Positions 49,514-58,619 of a stretch of 64,000 bases of DNA are shown piece after piece. The stretch comes from Streptomyces rishiriensis (GTDB lineage Bacteria > Actinomycetota > Actinomycetes > Streptomycetales > Streptomycetaceae): the NCBI RefSeq assembly GCF_003112535.1, contig NZ_BEWA01000005.1, forward strand, positions 540,024 through 604,023. Direction: 5' to 3'. The notes beneath the pieces are model-generated. The model ran no database searches. It saw only the letters and a list, made by a program, of their open reading frames with translations, and had not been told where the DNA came from. The first letter of the stretch is position 1. Every line of letters starts with the position of its first letter. The translations under genes were made by a program, and so were the position numbers.

Positions 49514-50329
49514 ATGACATCCCCGAACGCCCCGCACGGCCCGGTGCACAGCCCCTCGGCCGCCTACCTCTCCGAGCTGTTCTCCCTGGACGGATGGGTC
49601 GCCCTGGTGACCGGCGGCAGTTCCGGCATCGGCCGCGGCATCGCGGGCGCGCTCGCACGGGCGGGGGCGAGCGTGGTGATCGTGGCGCGCAGGGAGGCGG
49701 AGCTGGCCGCGGCGGTCGACGAGCTCACGGCGGACGGCTGCCGGGCCGCCTGGGTGAGCGGCGACCTGAGCGACCGCGACGGGGTGCGCACCGCGGCGGA
49801 GCGGGCCGCCGAGGTCTACGGCGAGCCCGACATCCTGGTCAACTGCGCCGGGATCAATCTGCGGCCGCCGATGGACGAGCTGGACGAGACGGTGTGGGAC
49901 GCGACCATGAGCGTGAACCTGGAGGCGCCCTATCTGCTGGGCCGGCGCTTCGGACCCGGCATGGCCGAGCGGGGCTTCGGGCGGATCATCCACATCACCT
50001 CGCAGCAGGCGCACCGGGCGTTCGTCCGCAGCGGCGCCTACGGAGTCTCCAAGGGCGCGCTGGAGTCGCTCGCCCGCTCCCAGGCCGAGGCCTGGTCGCC
50101 GCACGGCGTCACCTGCAACACGCTGGTGCCCGGGTTCGTCATGACCCCGCTCAACACACGGCTGTCGTCCGACCCCGAGAAGGTGGCGGCGCTGGCCGCG
50201 CGCACGATGGTCGGCCGCAACGGCCTCGCCGAGGACTTCGCCGGTGCGGCGGTGTTCCTGGCGAGCCGCGCCTCCGGCTACGTCACCGGGCAGGCGGTCT
50301 TCGTCGACGGAGGGTTCTCCGTCCACTGA
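49514..50329 (+). CDS. SDR family oxidoreductase
   Basis: This 271-residue short-chain dehydrogenase has TGGSSGIGRG near residues 34-43, NCAGINLRPP near 112-121 (the NNAG position reads NCAG), the catalytic Ser region HITSQQAHRAF, and Tyr-x3-Lys in GAYGVSKGAL. The C-terminal GQAVFVDGGFSVH is typical. The first 25 residues precede the fold. It is divergent from padR, which may repress it. The substrate is unknown; gluconate-5-dehydrogenase-like enzymes share this motif set. Confidence 0.9.
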   Translation: MTSPNAPHGPVHSPSAAYLSELFSLDGWVALVTGGSSGIGRGIAGALARAGASVVIVARREAELAAAVDELTADGCRAAWVSGDLSDRDGVRTAAERAAEVYGEPDILVNCAGINLRPPMDELDETVWDATMSVNLEAPYLLGRRFGPGMAERGFGRIIHITSQQAHRAFVRSGAYGVSKGALESLARSQAEAWSPHGVTCNTLVPGFVMTPLNTRLSSDPEKVAALAARTMVGRNGLAEDFAGAAVFLASRASGYVTGQAVFVDGGFSVH

Positions 50330-50359
50330 GCCGGGCCCGCGGCGGGCCGTGCCGCCGCA

Positions 50360-51202
50360 CTACTCGGCCTGGGGGGTGAACTGCAGGATCTCGTCGCCTT
50401 CGGGCTGGACGACGCCGTACGTGCTCTCCGGCACCTCGTTCCAGGCGCCGGGCAGGTCGCCCAGGGGCTCGGAGACGATGAGGCGGGTCTCGTCGGAGAC
50501 CTCGCGCAGGAACGCCATGTCGGGGTGGAGGTCCCGCAGGGTCTCCACCCGGGTGCTGTAGAAGAGCGAGCGCGACGCGCCCTGGCTGGAGTAGCGGAAC
50601 GCCCACAGGCGCACGCCCTCGGTCACGGCGACCGTCATCTGCAGCGGGAACTCCACGCCGTGCGCGTGCCCGACGCGTTCCACCAGGCCCACCATGCGTG
50701 CGACCGCGCCCGGCGGATCCTCCTCCAGGCCGAAGGTGAGAGCCAGGAAGAACATCAGCTCGGAGTCGGTGGAGCCCTCGATGTCGGGGAAGAGCAACGG
50801 GTCGACGGCGAGGGCGAGCTCGCGGCGGATGCGGTGGAAGTCGGCGATCGCGCCGTTGTGCATCCACATCCAGCGGCCGTGCCGGAACGGATGGCTGTTG
50901 GTCTGCTGCACCGCCGAGCCGGTCGAGGCCCGGATGTGGGCGAAGAACAGCGAGGAGCGGACGTGTCCGGCGATCTCCCGCAGGTTGCGGTTGCTCCAGG
51001 CCGGGCCGATCTCCCGGACGACCGCGGGAGTGGTCCCGGCCGCCCCGTCGGACGCGTACCAGCCGACGCCGAAGCCGTCGCCGTTCGTCGTCTCCACGCC
51101 CATCCTGGAGTGCAGACTCTGGTCGATCAGCGAGTGGGCCGGCCGGTAGAGAATCGTTTCGAGCAGGATGGGGGTGCCTGAGTAGGCGAGCCAACGGCAC
51201 AT
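50360..51202 (-). CDS. Class II glutamine amidotransferase
   Basis: This 280-residue enzyme has the N-terminal nucleophile cysteine directly after the start Met (MCRWLAYSG), as required after Met removal. Family residues follow: Arg and His in HSLIDQSLHSRMGVETTNGDGFGVGW (in part), FFAHIRASTGSAVQQTNSHPF near residues 94-114, and WMHNGAIADF. It hydrolyses glutamine or a gamma-glutamyl bond; relatives include EgtC (ergothioneine) and YafJ. No egt genes are adjacent, so no pathway is assigned. The ATG at 51202 has GGAAGG upstream. Confidence 0.88.
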   Translation of the reverse strand: MCRWLAYSGTPILLETILYRPAHSLIDQSLHSRMGVETTNGDGFGVGWYASDGAAGTTPAVVREIGPAWSNRNLREIAGHVRSSLFFAHIRASTGSAVQQTNSHPFRHGRWMWMHNGAIADFHRIRRELALAVDPLLFPDIEGSTDSELMFFLALTFGLEEDPPGAVARMVGLVERVGHAHGVEFPLQMTVAVTEGVRLWAFRYSSQGASRSLFYSTRVETLRDLHPDMAFLREVSDETRLIVSEPLGDLPGAWNEVPESTYGVVQPEGDEILQFTPQAE

Positions 51203-51388
51203 CTTCGCCGCCTTCCTGGCAGTGCCGGACAACGGGACCGGACGGGAGCGGCCCGGCGGGGTCAGTCCGCGAACCGGTCCGGCCAGACCACGCACGGAGC
51301 CCGGATGAACCCGGAGCCGGGAGGCCGGCGGCCGGGTCCGCCCGGAGTCCGCCCGGAGTCCGCCCGGAGTCCGCTCGGGGTGGACGGC

Positions 51389-51820
51389 TCAGCGGCCGGA
51401 ACCGCTCAGGACCATCTGCTTCGCCTTGGCGAACTCCTCGTCCGTGATGTCGCCGCGGGCGCGGATCTCGGAGAGCCGGGCGAGTTCGTCGACGCTGCTG
51501 GAGGGGCCGCCGGGGCTCTTGGCCGTCTCGCGGACGTAGCTGTCGAAGGCCTGCTGCTGCTCACGCGCCTGCGAGATCTCCCTGCGCCCCATGTCCTTGC
51601 CCCGCGCGACCACGTAGACGAACACGCCGAGGAAGGGCAGGAGCACGCAGAAGACCAGCCAGCCGGCCTTCGCCCAGCCGCTGAGGTGATCGTCGCGCAG
51701 GATGTCGACGACGACCCGGAACAGCAGGACGAACCACATGACCCACAGGAAGAACACCAGCATGGTCCAGAAGGCGCTCAGCAGCGGATAGTCGTACGCG
51801 AGGTACGTGTCCCCACTCAT
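51389..51820 (-). CDS. PLDc_N / SHOCT domain membrane protein
   Basis: This 143-residue protein has two TM helices (about residues 14-36 and 50-70) forming a PLDc_N-like module with WAKAGWLVFCVLLPFLGVFVYV (in part). A charged linker follows, then a C-terminal SHOCT motif (VDELARLSEIRARGDITDEEFAKAK). ATG 51820 was chosen because CGGAGGAAAGAG precedes it. It is a common small streptomycete envelope protein; the SHOCT end usually mediates oligomerisation. Function unknown. Confidence 0.82.
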   Translation of the reverse strand: MSGDTYLAYDYPLLSAFWTMLVFFLWVMWFVLLFRVVVDILRDDHLSGWAKAGWLVFCVLLPFLGVFVYVVARGKDMGRREISQAREQQQAFDSYVRETAKSPGGPSSSVDELARLSEIRARGDITDEEFAKAKQMVLSGSGR

Positions 51821-52016
51821 CTCTTTCCTCCGTTCCGGGCTCTCGCCCGACAACCCGGCATGGCCTCGCATGCCGTTCCCAGCCTGCGCCGGAAGGAGCC
51901 GGCCGACCTCACCCGGGACGGGTGAGCCCGATACCGGCGAGCCCGATACGGGCAAGCCCGATACAGGCGGCAGCGATACGAGCGGGCCCCGGCCGCCCCG
52001 GTGGCGGACGTGCGCA

Positions 52017-52721
52017 TCAGACGGTCCCGTCGCGGTAGCCGCCGTCCCGGCCCTCGTCCAGGTCCCCTGCGGCCGTGCCGGCCCTGCGGACCGCGGCCCG
52101 CCAGGCGAAGGCGACGGCCGCCTCGATCAGGGCGAGCAGGACCAGCCACAGGCCCAGCAGCCGGGTCAGCGCCCGGGCCGACTCGGTGGGCAGCGCGAGC
52201 ACGACGATCCCCGCGACGATCGCGAGCACCGCCGCGCCGACCACGACGCCCCGGTGGGGCATGTCCCTGGTGGCGAGAGCCGTGAAGAGCGTGACGATGC
52301 CGGACACCAGCCACAGGACGCCGACGATCAGCGACAGCGCGGCGATGGTCTGCAGCGGGTTCCGCAGGCACAGCACCCCGGCGACCACGTAGAGCACCGC
52401 CAGCAGCAGCCCGGTCACCCGGGCGCCGCCGTCCTCCCCGGCGAAGGACGCCACGAACCGGAACAGCCCGGTCGCCAGCAGGTACAGGCCGATGAGGACC
52501 GCGAGGACGTGCAGGGTCTCCTCGGGCCAGACCAGGATCAGGATGCCCGGCACGAACGTCACGACCGCCGAACCGAGGATCCACGTCCAGGAACGCCCGA
52601 GCACGGCCAGGGCGGCGGTCGGATCGCCGGTCGCCGGGACGGGACCCGGATCCGGACCCGGCCCGGCGGGCGGTCGGGGACCGGGGCCGGGGTGCGGTGC
52701 GGGACCAGGTGACACGCTCAT
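52017..52721 (-). CDS. HdeD/DUF308 family membrane protein
   Basis: This 234-residue protein has a Pro/Gly-rich cytoplasmic start (about 35 residues) and then six hydrophobic helices in three DUF308 pairs. Typical segments are ILGSAVVTFVPGILILVWPEETLHVLAVLIGLYLL (in part), GLLLAVLYVVAGVLCLRNP and the pair ending VVLALPTES. HdeD of E. coli is linked to acid resistance; actinobacterial homologues are uncharacterised. ATG 52721 has GAGGAGG upstream. The small 65-aa gene lies just upstream on the same strand, so they may share a transcript. Confidence 0.85.
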   Translation of the reverse strand: MSVSPGPAPHPGPGPRPPAGPGPDPGPVPATGDPTAALAVLGRSWTWILGSAVVTFVPGILILVWPEETLHVLAVLIGLYLLATGLFRFVASFAGEDGGARVTGLLLAVLYVVAGVLCLRNPLQTIAALSLIVGVLWLVSGIVTLFTALATRDMPHRGVVVGAAVLAIVAGIVVLALPTESARALTRLLGLWLVLLALIEAAVAFAWRAAVRRAGTAAGDLDEGRDGGYRDGTV

Positions 52722-52771
52722 GACTCCTCCTCGTGTCCTCGCGTCGGGCGAAGACGTCGGTCCCCGGAACG

Positions 52772-52969
52772 TCACTGCGGCAGCTGACGCATCTCCAGGA
52801 CCCGCAGCCCCAGGGACTGGCAGCGAGCCAGCAGCCCGTACAGATGGGCCTCGTCGACGACTTGTCCGAACAGCACGGTCTGGCCGGACATGACCACATG
52901 GTCCAGCTCCGGAAAGGCCTCGGTCAGCGGCTCCGAAAGCTGTCCTTCGACGCGGATCTCGTAGCGCAT
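52772..52969 (-). CDS. Small soluble protein, 65 aa
   Basis: A complete short gene reads MRYEIRVEGQLSEPLTEAF, then a beta-strand pattern VVMSGQTVLFGQVV and an amphipathic helix LYGLLARCQSLGLRVLEMRQL. It resembles small alpha/beta ferredoxin-like-fold proteins in which two strands and a helix pack together. GGGAGC precedes the ATG at 52969. It lies 50 bp upstream of the DUF308 membrane gene, possibly in one operon. No function is known. Confidence 0.75.
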   Translation of the reverse strand: MRYEIRVEGQLSEPLTEAFPELDHVVMSGQTVLFGQVVDEAHLYGLLARCQSLGLRVLEMRQLPQ

Positions 52970-53209
52970 GAGCTGCTCCCGGGACGGCCTGGGACAGGCG
53001 GACTGCGCCCATACCGCGATCCTCCGTCCCCCACGGACCCCCGGCCTCACCCGCTGGAGGTGAAAGCCGCGCGGGGGGACCGGCAGCGGGCCGGGGCACG
53101 TCAGCCGGGCGGCGCGTGTCCGCCCGACGGACGGGGGCGGGCAGGCAACCGGGCGGCCCGGTGAGCGCGCAGGCCCGGTGGGCGGCAGGTGCCGGGAGGT
53201 AAACAGGCC

Positions 53210-53220
53210 GGGGGGGGGGG
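53210..53220. repeat. Homopolymer of eleven G
   Basis: An uninterrupted run of eleven G lies 22 bases beyond the stop of the minus-strand gene at 53242. Such runs slip during replication and sequencing. The rest of the 272-bp gap 52970-53241 shows no other clear feature. Confidence 0.85.
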
Positions 53221-53241
53221 AGGCGAGGAGCAGCCGGAGGG

Positions 53242-53784
53242 TCAGTGCGTCACCCAGAGCTTGAAGACGACGATCAGCAGGCCGAGCACGAGGTTCACCG
53301 AGGCGGTGACCGCGACCAGACGCCATGAGGCTCCGGCGCGCCGGGCCGCCGCTGCCGACCACCCCACCTGGCCCGCGACGGCGACCGCGAGAGCGAACCA
53401 GAGGGTGCCCGCCAGGTCGAGGCCGAGCAGCGGGCTGACGGCCACGGCGACGGCCGGCGGGATCGCCGCCTTGACGATCGGCCACTCCTCGCGGCACACC
53501 TGCGCCACGGTCCGCCCGTCCAGCCGGCGCTGCGCCAGCCGTGCCCCGAACAGATGGGCGTGCACATGCGCGACCCAGAACACGATCCCGGTGAGCAACA
53601 GCAGCAGCACGAGCTCCACCCGGGGCACCGACCCCAGGGTGCCCGCGCCGACCACCACCGAGGCCGCGAGCATGGACCCGTAGACGCCTCCGGTGTAGTC
53701 GGCGGCGGCCCGGCGCTCGGCAGCCTGCGCCCGGCGCTCGGCAGCCTGCGCCCGGCGCCGCGCGCCGTCGTCGGTCCGGGACAT
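53242..53784 (-). CDS. Membrane protein of unknown function
   Basis: This 180-residue protein begins with an Arg/Ala-rich helix that contains a 21-bp in-frame tandem repeat (RRAQAAE twice; DNA 53711-53731 and 53732-53752). Four to five TM helices follow: GSMLAASVVVGAGTLG, VELVLLLLLTGIVFWVAHVHAH with two His, then AAIPPAVAVAVSPLLGL and LVAVTASVNLVLGLLIVVFKLW. The AHVHAHLFG motif could bind metal. Similar proteins are seen in Streptomyces without assigned role. Confidence 0.72.
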   Translation of the reverse strand: MSRTDDGARRRAQAAERRAQAAERRAAADYTGGVYGSMLAASVVVGAGTLGSVPRVELVLLLLLTGIVFWVAHVHAHLFGARLAQRRLDGRTVAQVCREEWPIVKAAIPPAVAVAVSPLLGLDLAGTLWFALAVAVAGQVGWSAAAARRAGASWRLVAVTASVNLVLGLLIVVFKLWVTH

Positions 53785-53950
53785 CGCGGCCTCCCTCGGC
53801 GAGTCGGACGGTCCGGGCCGGCCGCCCGGCAGAGGCCGCCGGCGGGTCAGGTGTCCACCTCACCATCGCACCCGGGAAACGTCGTCACCGCTTCACCCGC
53901 TACGGGCGAGCCGGCCGGCCCATCCGCCGACCGGGTCGCGCTGCGGCCGT

Positions 53951-56698
53951 TCAGAGCAGTCCCAGGTCGCGGGCGCGGCGCACCGCCTCGTTGCGGCGGC
54001 TGACGGAGAGCTTCCGGTAAGCGCTCTTGAGGTGGGTCTTGACGGTGTTCACGGACAGATACAGATCGGCGGCGATCTCCTGCGTCGACATGGTCAGCGC
54101 CAGCCTGCTCAGCACGTCGCGCTCGCGTCCGGTCAGTTCCTCGACGACCGGGGGCGGGGGGCCGTCGGCCGGCCGGACGCGGGGGTGAGCCTCCGTCGCC
54201 GGGCCGTGCGAGGTCGGCGCGCCGAGGAAGGGACGGATCCACGGTCCGGCTTCGGCGAAGGGGCGGCGCAGACCGTCGCGCCGGGCCTCGCGCAGCGCAA
54301 GGGCGACGAGTGCGCGGGCGGCGGCCCGGTCGCCCGCCTCGTCGGCCGCCTGCGCCCGCACCAGCAGGGCCCGGACCGTCACGGCGGGCCCGCCGCGGTC
54401 CTCGGGGCGCAGCCGGTCGAGCAGGTCGATCGCGGCCAGCGGCCTGCCGGCGGCGAGCTCGGCGCGGGCGGAGGCCACCGTGCACGCGGGAGCCGCGTCG
54501 GGCAGCGCCTGCAGCACCTTGACGGCCGACTCGGGCCGGCCGTCGGCGAGATGCGCGGCGGAGACGACGAGCGCCGTCTGCCCCGCCGCCCAGGGCGAGG
54601 CGACGGCGGCCTGCACGGTCCGCTCCGCCGACGTGAACGCGGCCGCGATGTCGCCGCGGGCCAGGTGGAGCCGGGCGGTGGCGATGGCCCGGCCCGCCTC
54701 CATGACGGGGTCCCGCAGCGCGGGGTGCGGCTCGGTCGCCTGCTCCAGGAGGGCCTGAGCCCGGCCCAGGTCGTCGCGTTCGACGGCGACGGCGGCCAGC
54801 ACCAGTCTTCCCATGCCGGAACCGGCCGGCTGGGGCAGGCCGTAGCGCTCCGTCTCGGTCAGCGCGGCCCGCGCCGTGCGTTCCGCCCCGGCGAGCCGGC
54901 CGTTCAGGTAGTCGATCAGCGCCAGCCGGCCCAGCGAGTCCTCGCGGGCGAGCGCCGTCGAGGCTCCGGCGACGGCCCCCGCCGCCCCCGTCAGGGCGGT
55001 CTGCGCGTCCTCGAACCGTCCGGCCCACAGACGCGCCGAGCCCAGATGGGCGAGCAGGAGGGCGATGAGTTCGGGGTGTCTGTCCAGCAGGTGGGCGGGG
55101 ACCACGTCGCGCAGCGTCTCGGCCGCCGACGCGGCCAGCTCCGCCCGGGCCGGCGCGCCGGTCAGCCGGGCCGCCAGCGCCTCCAGCAGCGCACAGGTCA
55201 GCCGGGCCTGCGCCAGTGCGGGCTCGGCGCCGGACAGGCTCCACTCGGCGGTCGGGTCCGGCGCGCCCGGGAGAAGCTCCCCCAGCCCCGCCGCCGGGCC
55301 GGTTCCGGTTCCGGTCGCCGTCCGGCCGAGTTCGGCGGCCAGGCCTTCCTCTGCGCGACGCAGGTGGCCGAGGCCGCGGTCGACCTCGTGCCGGGACAGC
55401 TCACGGGCCGCCCGGACCAGCTCCGCGGCGGGACCGGCGGCCTCCGGCGCCATCCGGGAGAACAGCTCGCCCAGCTCGTCCGAGCGCAGTCCGGTGAAGA
55501 GCCAGCCGATGGCCAGGTCGTCCACCAGCGCGTCGGCGGTGAACTGCCAGTCCCCGGCGGCTGCCCCGTGTCCCAGAGTCTCGGTGAGCGAGCCCGAGCC
55601 CCGCAGCCATCGTGCGGCCCGCCGGTGCAGTTCGGTCTCCAGGCCCGGCGAGCGCACCCGCAGATGGGCCCGGAGGATCTCGCCGAACAGCGGGTGGAGG
55701 CGGTACCAGTCCTGCTCCAGGTGCTCGACGAAGGCGTTCGCGCGGCACAGGCCCGCCAGGATGGGTTCGGCGTCGGTCCGGCCGGTGAGCGCGTTGACGA
55801 GGTCGGGGCGGAACCGGTCGAGGACGCTGACCCGCAGCAGCAGGTCCTGGGTGTCGGCGGGCTGCTGCCTGAGCACCTCCGCCAGCAGGAAGTCGGCGAC
55901 CGAGGTGCGGTCGGCCTCGAACTCCTTCAGATAGGTCTGGGGGTCCGGGCTCTCGCGCGCGGCGAGAGCGCACAGTCGCAGGCCCGCGGCCCAGCCCCGG
56001 GTGCGTTCCACGAGCCCTCGTGTGGCGGGTTCCGGCAGCCGCAGTCCGTGCAGCTCCAGCAGTGCGGCCGCCTCCTCGCAGGTGAAGGCGAGCTCCGCGC
56101 CCCGGATCTCGGTCAGGTCGCCGGCCGCACGGTAGCGGTGCAGCGGCAGCAGCGGCTCGGTGCGGGTGACGAGGACCAGGCGCAGTCCGTCGCCGGCGTG
56201 GTGCAGGACGAACTCCAGCTGTTCGGCGATCTCCGGGTCCGTCGCCCGGTCGTACTCGTCGAGGACGACGACGACCGGCCGCTCCAGGGCGCTCAGCTCG
56301 GCGGCCAGTCGCGCGAGCAGCGTCGGGGGCGCCCGGCCCGCGTCGGCCGGGCAGCCGATGCCGGCGGGCAAGGGTGTGCCGGACGCGCGCAGAGCCTGGA
56401 GCAGGTACGCCCAGAACACGCCCGGCCGCTGTCCCGCCGCGTCGGTGGTGAGCCAGGCGACGGGCGTCTCGCGCGCCGCGGCCCAGTCGGCGACCAGCAG
56501 CGTCTTGCCCGCGCCGGCCGGGCCGTTGACCATGGTCAACGGCGTCCGCAGCGCCCGGTCGAGATGGCTGACCAGTCGCTCGCGCCGCAGAAACGCCACC
56601 GGGCGGGGCGGTACGACGAACCGCGTGCGCAGAAACGGATCCCCCTGGGGATCCGCGTCCACCGCCCGCTCGGCGTCGTTCTCCTCGGACTCGCTCAT
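53951..56698 (-). CDS. LAL-type LuxR family regulator (MalT-like)
   Basis: This is a 915-residue ATP-dependent activator. Walker A GPAGAGKT is at residues 59-66, Walker B-like VVVVLDEYDRATD lies near 140, and a long helical TPR-like region spans about 370-830. The C-terminal LuxR helix-turn-helix is ELTGRERDVLSRLALTMSTQEIAADLYLSVNTVKTHLK (in part) at about 855-895. Such proteins sense an inducer through the TPR region and then bind DNA. ATG 56698 is given; ATG 56728 is an alternative. Targets are unknown; PhzF is divergent from it. Confidence 0.9.
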   Translation of the reverse strand: MSESEENDAERAVDADPQGDPFLRTRFVVPPRPVAFLRRERLVSHLDRALRTPLTMVNGPAGAGKTLLVADWAAARETPVAWLTTDAAGQRPGVFWAYLLQALRASGTPLPAGIGCPADAGRAPPTLLARLAAELSALERPVVVVLDEYDRATDPEIAEQLEFVLHHAGDGLRLVLVTRTEPLLPLHRYRAAGDLTEIRGAELAFTCEEAAALLELHGLRLPEPATRGLVERTRGWAAGLRLCALAARESPDPQTYLKEFEADRTSVADFLLAEVLRQQPADTQDLLLRVSVLDRFRPDLVNALTGRTDAEPILAGLCRANAFVEHLEQDWYRLHPLFGEILRAHLRVRSPGLETELHRRAARWLRGSGSLTETLGHGAAAGDWQFTADALVDDLAIGWLFTGLRSDELGELFSRMAPEAAGPAAELVRAARELSRHEVDRGLGHLRRAEEGLAAELGRTATGTGTGPAAGLGELLPGAPDPTAEWSLSGAEPALAQARLTCALLEALAARLTGAPARAELAASAAETLRDVVPAHLLDRHPELIALLLAHLGSARLWAGRFEDAQTALTGAAGAVAGASTALAREDSLGRLALIDYLNGRLAGAERTARAALTETERYGLPQPAGSGMGRLVLAAVAVERDDLGRAQALLEQATEPHPALRDPVMEAGRAIATARLHLARGDIAAAFTSAERTVQAAVASPWAAGQTALVVSAAHLADGRPESAVKVLQALPDAAPACTVASARAELAAGRPLAAIDLLDRLRPEDRGGPAVTVRALLVRAQAADEAGDRAAARALVALALREARRDGLRRPFAEAGPWIRPFLGAPTSHGPATEAHPRVRPADGPPPPVVEELTGRERDVLSRLALTMSTQEIAADLYLSVNTVKTHLKSAYRKLSVSRRNEAVRRARDLGLL

Positions 56699-56868
56699 GG
56701 CGCTCACCGCCCCTGGTCCTGAGGTCATGGGTAGCGCTGCGCTCCTCCCCCAATATCCCAGCCTTCGGTCGGCGCCGCGCTGCGAGCGAGCCCGGTGCGG
56801 GAGAAGCCCCAGGCCGGCGGACGGACCAGGCGGACGGGCAGGCCGAGGGCGGACGGACGAGGCGGACG

Positions 56869-56908
56869 GACAGGCCGAGGCGTCGGCAGACAGGCCGAGG
56901 CATCGGCG
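56869..56908. repeat. 20-bp tandem repeat upstream of luxR/phzF
   Basis: gacaggccgaggcNtcggcN occurs twice in tandem (56869-56888 and 56889-56908). Looser copies of ggcggacggNcaggccgagg precede it from about 56830. It lies in the divergent gap between the LAL regulator and phzF. Confidence 0.7.
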
Positions 56909-56962
56909 CAATCCGGGCCAGGACCCGCGGATTGGCCTTGGCCGGCGACCGCGCCGAGCCCC

Positions 56963-56968
56963 TAGCGT
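56963..56968 (+). promoter_or_regulatory. -10 box (TAGCGT) seven bases before phzF
   Basis: TTGGCC (56938-56943), 19 bases, TAGCGT, seven bases, ATG at 56976, and no ribosome site. Fits a leaderless transcript. Confidence 0.45.
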
Positions 56969-56975
56969 CGGCGGT

Positions 56976-57788
56976 ATGCGGATTCACATCGTCGACGCCT
57001 TCACCGACCGCCCCTTCGCCGGCAACCCGGCCGGGGTCATGCTCCTGGACGCCTTCCCGGACGACGGCCGACTGCAGAACGTGGCCCTCGAGGTCAACCA
57101 TGCCGAGACGGCGTTCGCCCACCCGCTCCCCGGGGGCGGCGAGGCGGACTGGGCCCTGCGCTGGTTCACGCCGGTCACCGAGGTCGCCATGTGCGGCCAC
57201 GCCACGCTCGCCGCGGCCCACATCCTGCGCACGACCGGCGCACACGAGGGACCGGTGCGCTTCGCCACCCGCAGCGGCGTCCTGGTCGCCACGCCCGCCG
57301 AGGACGGCTCGATCACCCTGGACTTCCCGACCGCCCGCCTGACGCGGGCCGAGATCCCGGCCGGCGTCGCCGAGGCCCTGGGCGCCGAGCCGCTGGCCTG
57401 CTTCGACACCGGCCCGCAGATCGGCGACCTGCTGGTCGAGGTCGCCGACGAGAAGACCGTCCACGCGCTGCGCCCGCACCACCGGGCCCTGGCCGCCTAC
57501 TCCAGCCGCGGCGTCATCGCCACCGCCCGCGCCGAGAACCCGGACCTGGGATACGACTTCGTCTCCCGCTGTTTCTTCCCCAACGTCGGCATCGACGAGG
57601 ACCCGGTGACGGGCAGCGCGCACACCGCGCTCGCCCCCTTCTGGTCCGAGCGGCTCGGCCGCCCCGGCCTCACCGGACTGCAGGCCTCACCCCGTTCCGG
57701 GCGCGTCCGCACCGAACTGCGCGGCGACCGCACGCTGTTGACCGGCCGCGCGGTCACCGTCATCGAGGGAGAACTGCTCGCCTGGTGA
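56976..57788 (+). CDS. PhzF family isomerase/epimerase-like protein
   Basis: This 270-residue protein has the diaminopimelate-epimerase-like fold of PhzF. The catalytic acid Glu44 is in VNHAETAF, followed by LRWFTPVTEVAMCGHATLAAAH (in part, residues about 64-84), and the second-half signature VGIDEDPVTGSAHTALAPFW near residues 205-224. Only PhzF itself isomerises DHHA in phenazine synthesis; no phz genes are near, so another small-molecule isomerisation is likely. It is divergent from the LAL regulator and convergent with a CPBP protease gene. Confidence 0.9.
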   Translation: MRIHIVDAFTDRPFAGNPAGVMLLDAFPDDGRLQNVALEVNHAETAFAHPLPGGGEADWALRWFTPVTEVAMCGHATLAAAHILRTTGAHEGPVRFATRSGVLVATPAEDGSITLDFPTARLTRAEIPAGVAEALGAEPLACFDTGPQIGDLLVEVADEKTVHALRPHHRALAAYSSRGVIATARAENPDLGYDFVSRCFFPNVGIDEDPVTGSAHTALAPFWSERLGRPGLTGLQASPRSGRVRTELRGDRTLLTGRAVTVIEGELLAW

Positions 57789-57799
57789 CGCTCCCGGCG

Positions 57800-57838
57800 A
57801 GGTGGGGGCGGCTCACGCCGTCGGGAGCCACCCCACCT
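57800..57838. terminator. Bidirectional hairpin overlapping the CPBP gene end
   Basis: aggtgggg (57800-57807) pairs with ccccacct (57831-57838), continued inside by ggctc/gagcc (57810-57814 with 57825-57829). It covers the last codons of the minus-strand gene and follows phzF by 11 bases. Confidence 0.6.
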
Positions 57839-58619
57839 TGCCCGCGAGCAGCGCGTAGCCCACGAACGCCCCGATGTCGAGCAGCGAGTGCGCCACCACG
57901 AGGGGACCCACCCGGCCCCAGCGCCGGTAGAGGTAGACGAAGACGACGCCCATCACCATGTTGCCGATGAAGCCGCCGACGCCCTGGTACAGGTGGTACG
58001 AGCCGCGCAGCACGGCGCTGGCCACGAGCGCGGTGCCGGGCGTCCAGCCCAGCTGACCGAGCCTGCGCAGCAGATAGCCGACGACGATGACCTCTTCGAG
58101 GATCGCGTTCTGCAGCGCGGACATGACCAGCACCGGGTACTTCCACCAGACGTCCGGGAGGGCTTCCGGCACCACCGTGAGGTTGAAGCCGAGTCCGCGC
58201 GCCGCCAGGTAGAAGGCGATGCCGGTGCTGCCGATCACCGCCGCGATCGCCGCCCCCCGGCCGAGGTCCGGCCAGGGCCGGGTTCGGTCGAAGCCCAGCG
58301 TCCGCAGCCCGTGCCCGTCCCGCTCGCGCAGCAGGAAGTGCGCGACGAGGGCGACGGGGACGAGCGCCGTGGCGATCCCGAAGAGCTGCCAGGCGAGGTC
58401 GAGCCAGGGGCGGCCCGGCGCGGCCGAGGCGTTGAGCGTCGCCGCCTGGTCCTTCAGACCTCCCGGCTTGGTGACGGATCCGACGAAGCTGATCAGCGCG
58501 GACACACCGCTCGCGCCGAGCGAGAGCGCCAGGACGAGCAGTGTCTCGTCCCGGAGCATCCGTCGCGAAAGCCCGTCCCGCGGAAAGGAATCGGTCACCT
58601 GTCCCGCCTCCACCTGCAC
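57813..58619 (-). CDS. CPBP family intramembrane protease-like protein
   Basis: This 268-residue membrane protein has the CPBP (CAAX protease-like) core near its C-terminus: NAILEEVIVVGYLLRRL with the Glu-Glu pair, then GSYHLYQGVGGFIGN with a catalytic-type His, and VVAHSLLDIG with His and Asp. Seven to eight TM helices are expected. The usual Arg after EE is Val here, as in a recognised actinobacterial branch. GTG 58619 follows GGAGGCAAGT, giving a good ribosome site. The substrate is unknown; some CPBP proteins protect against bacteriocins. Confidence 0.87.
   Translation of the reverse strand: MQVEAGQVTDSFPRDGLSRRMLRDETLLVLALSLGASGVSALISFVGSVTKPGGLKDQAATLNASAAPGRPWLDLAWQLFGIATALVPVALVAHFLLRERDGHGLRTLGFDRTRPWPDLGRGAAIAAVIGSTGIAFYLAARGLGFNLTVVPEALPDVWWKYPVLVMSALQNAILEEVIVVGYLLRRLGQLGWTPGTALVASAVLRGSYHLYQGVGGFIGNMVMGVVFVYLYRRWGRVGPLVVAHSLLDIGAFVGYALLAGKVGWLPTA

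Noticed and set aside
56976..57788. phzF as evidence for a phenazine cluster
   Set aside because: No other phz gene is present; stand-alone PhzF homologues are common in actinomycetes.
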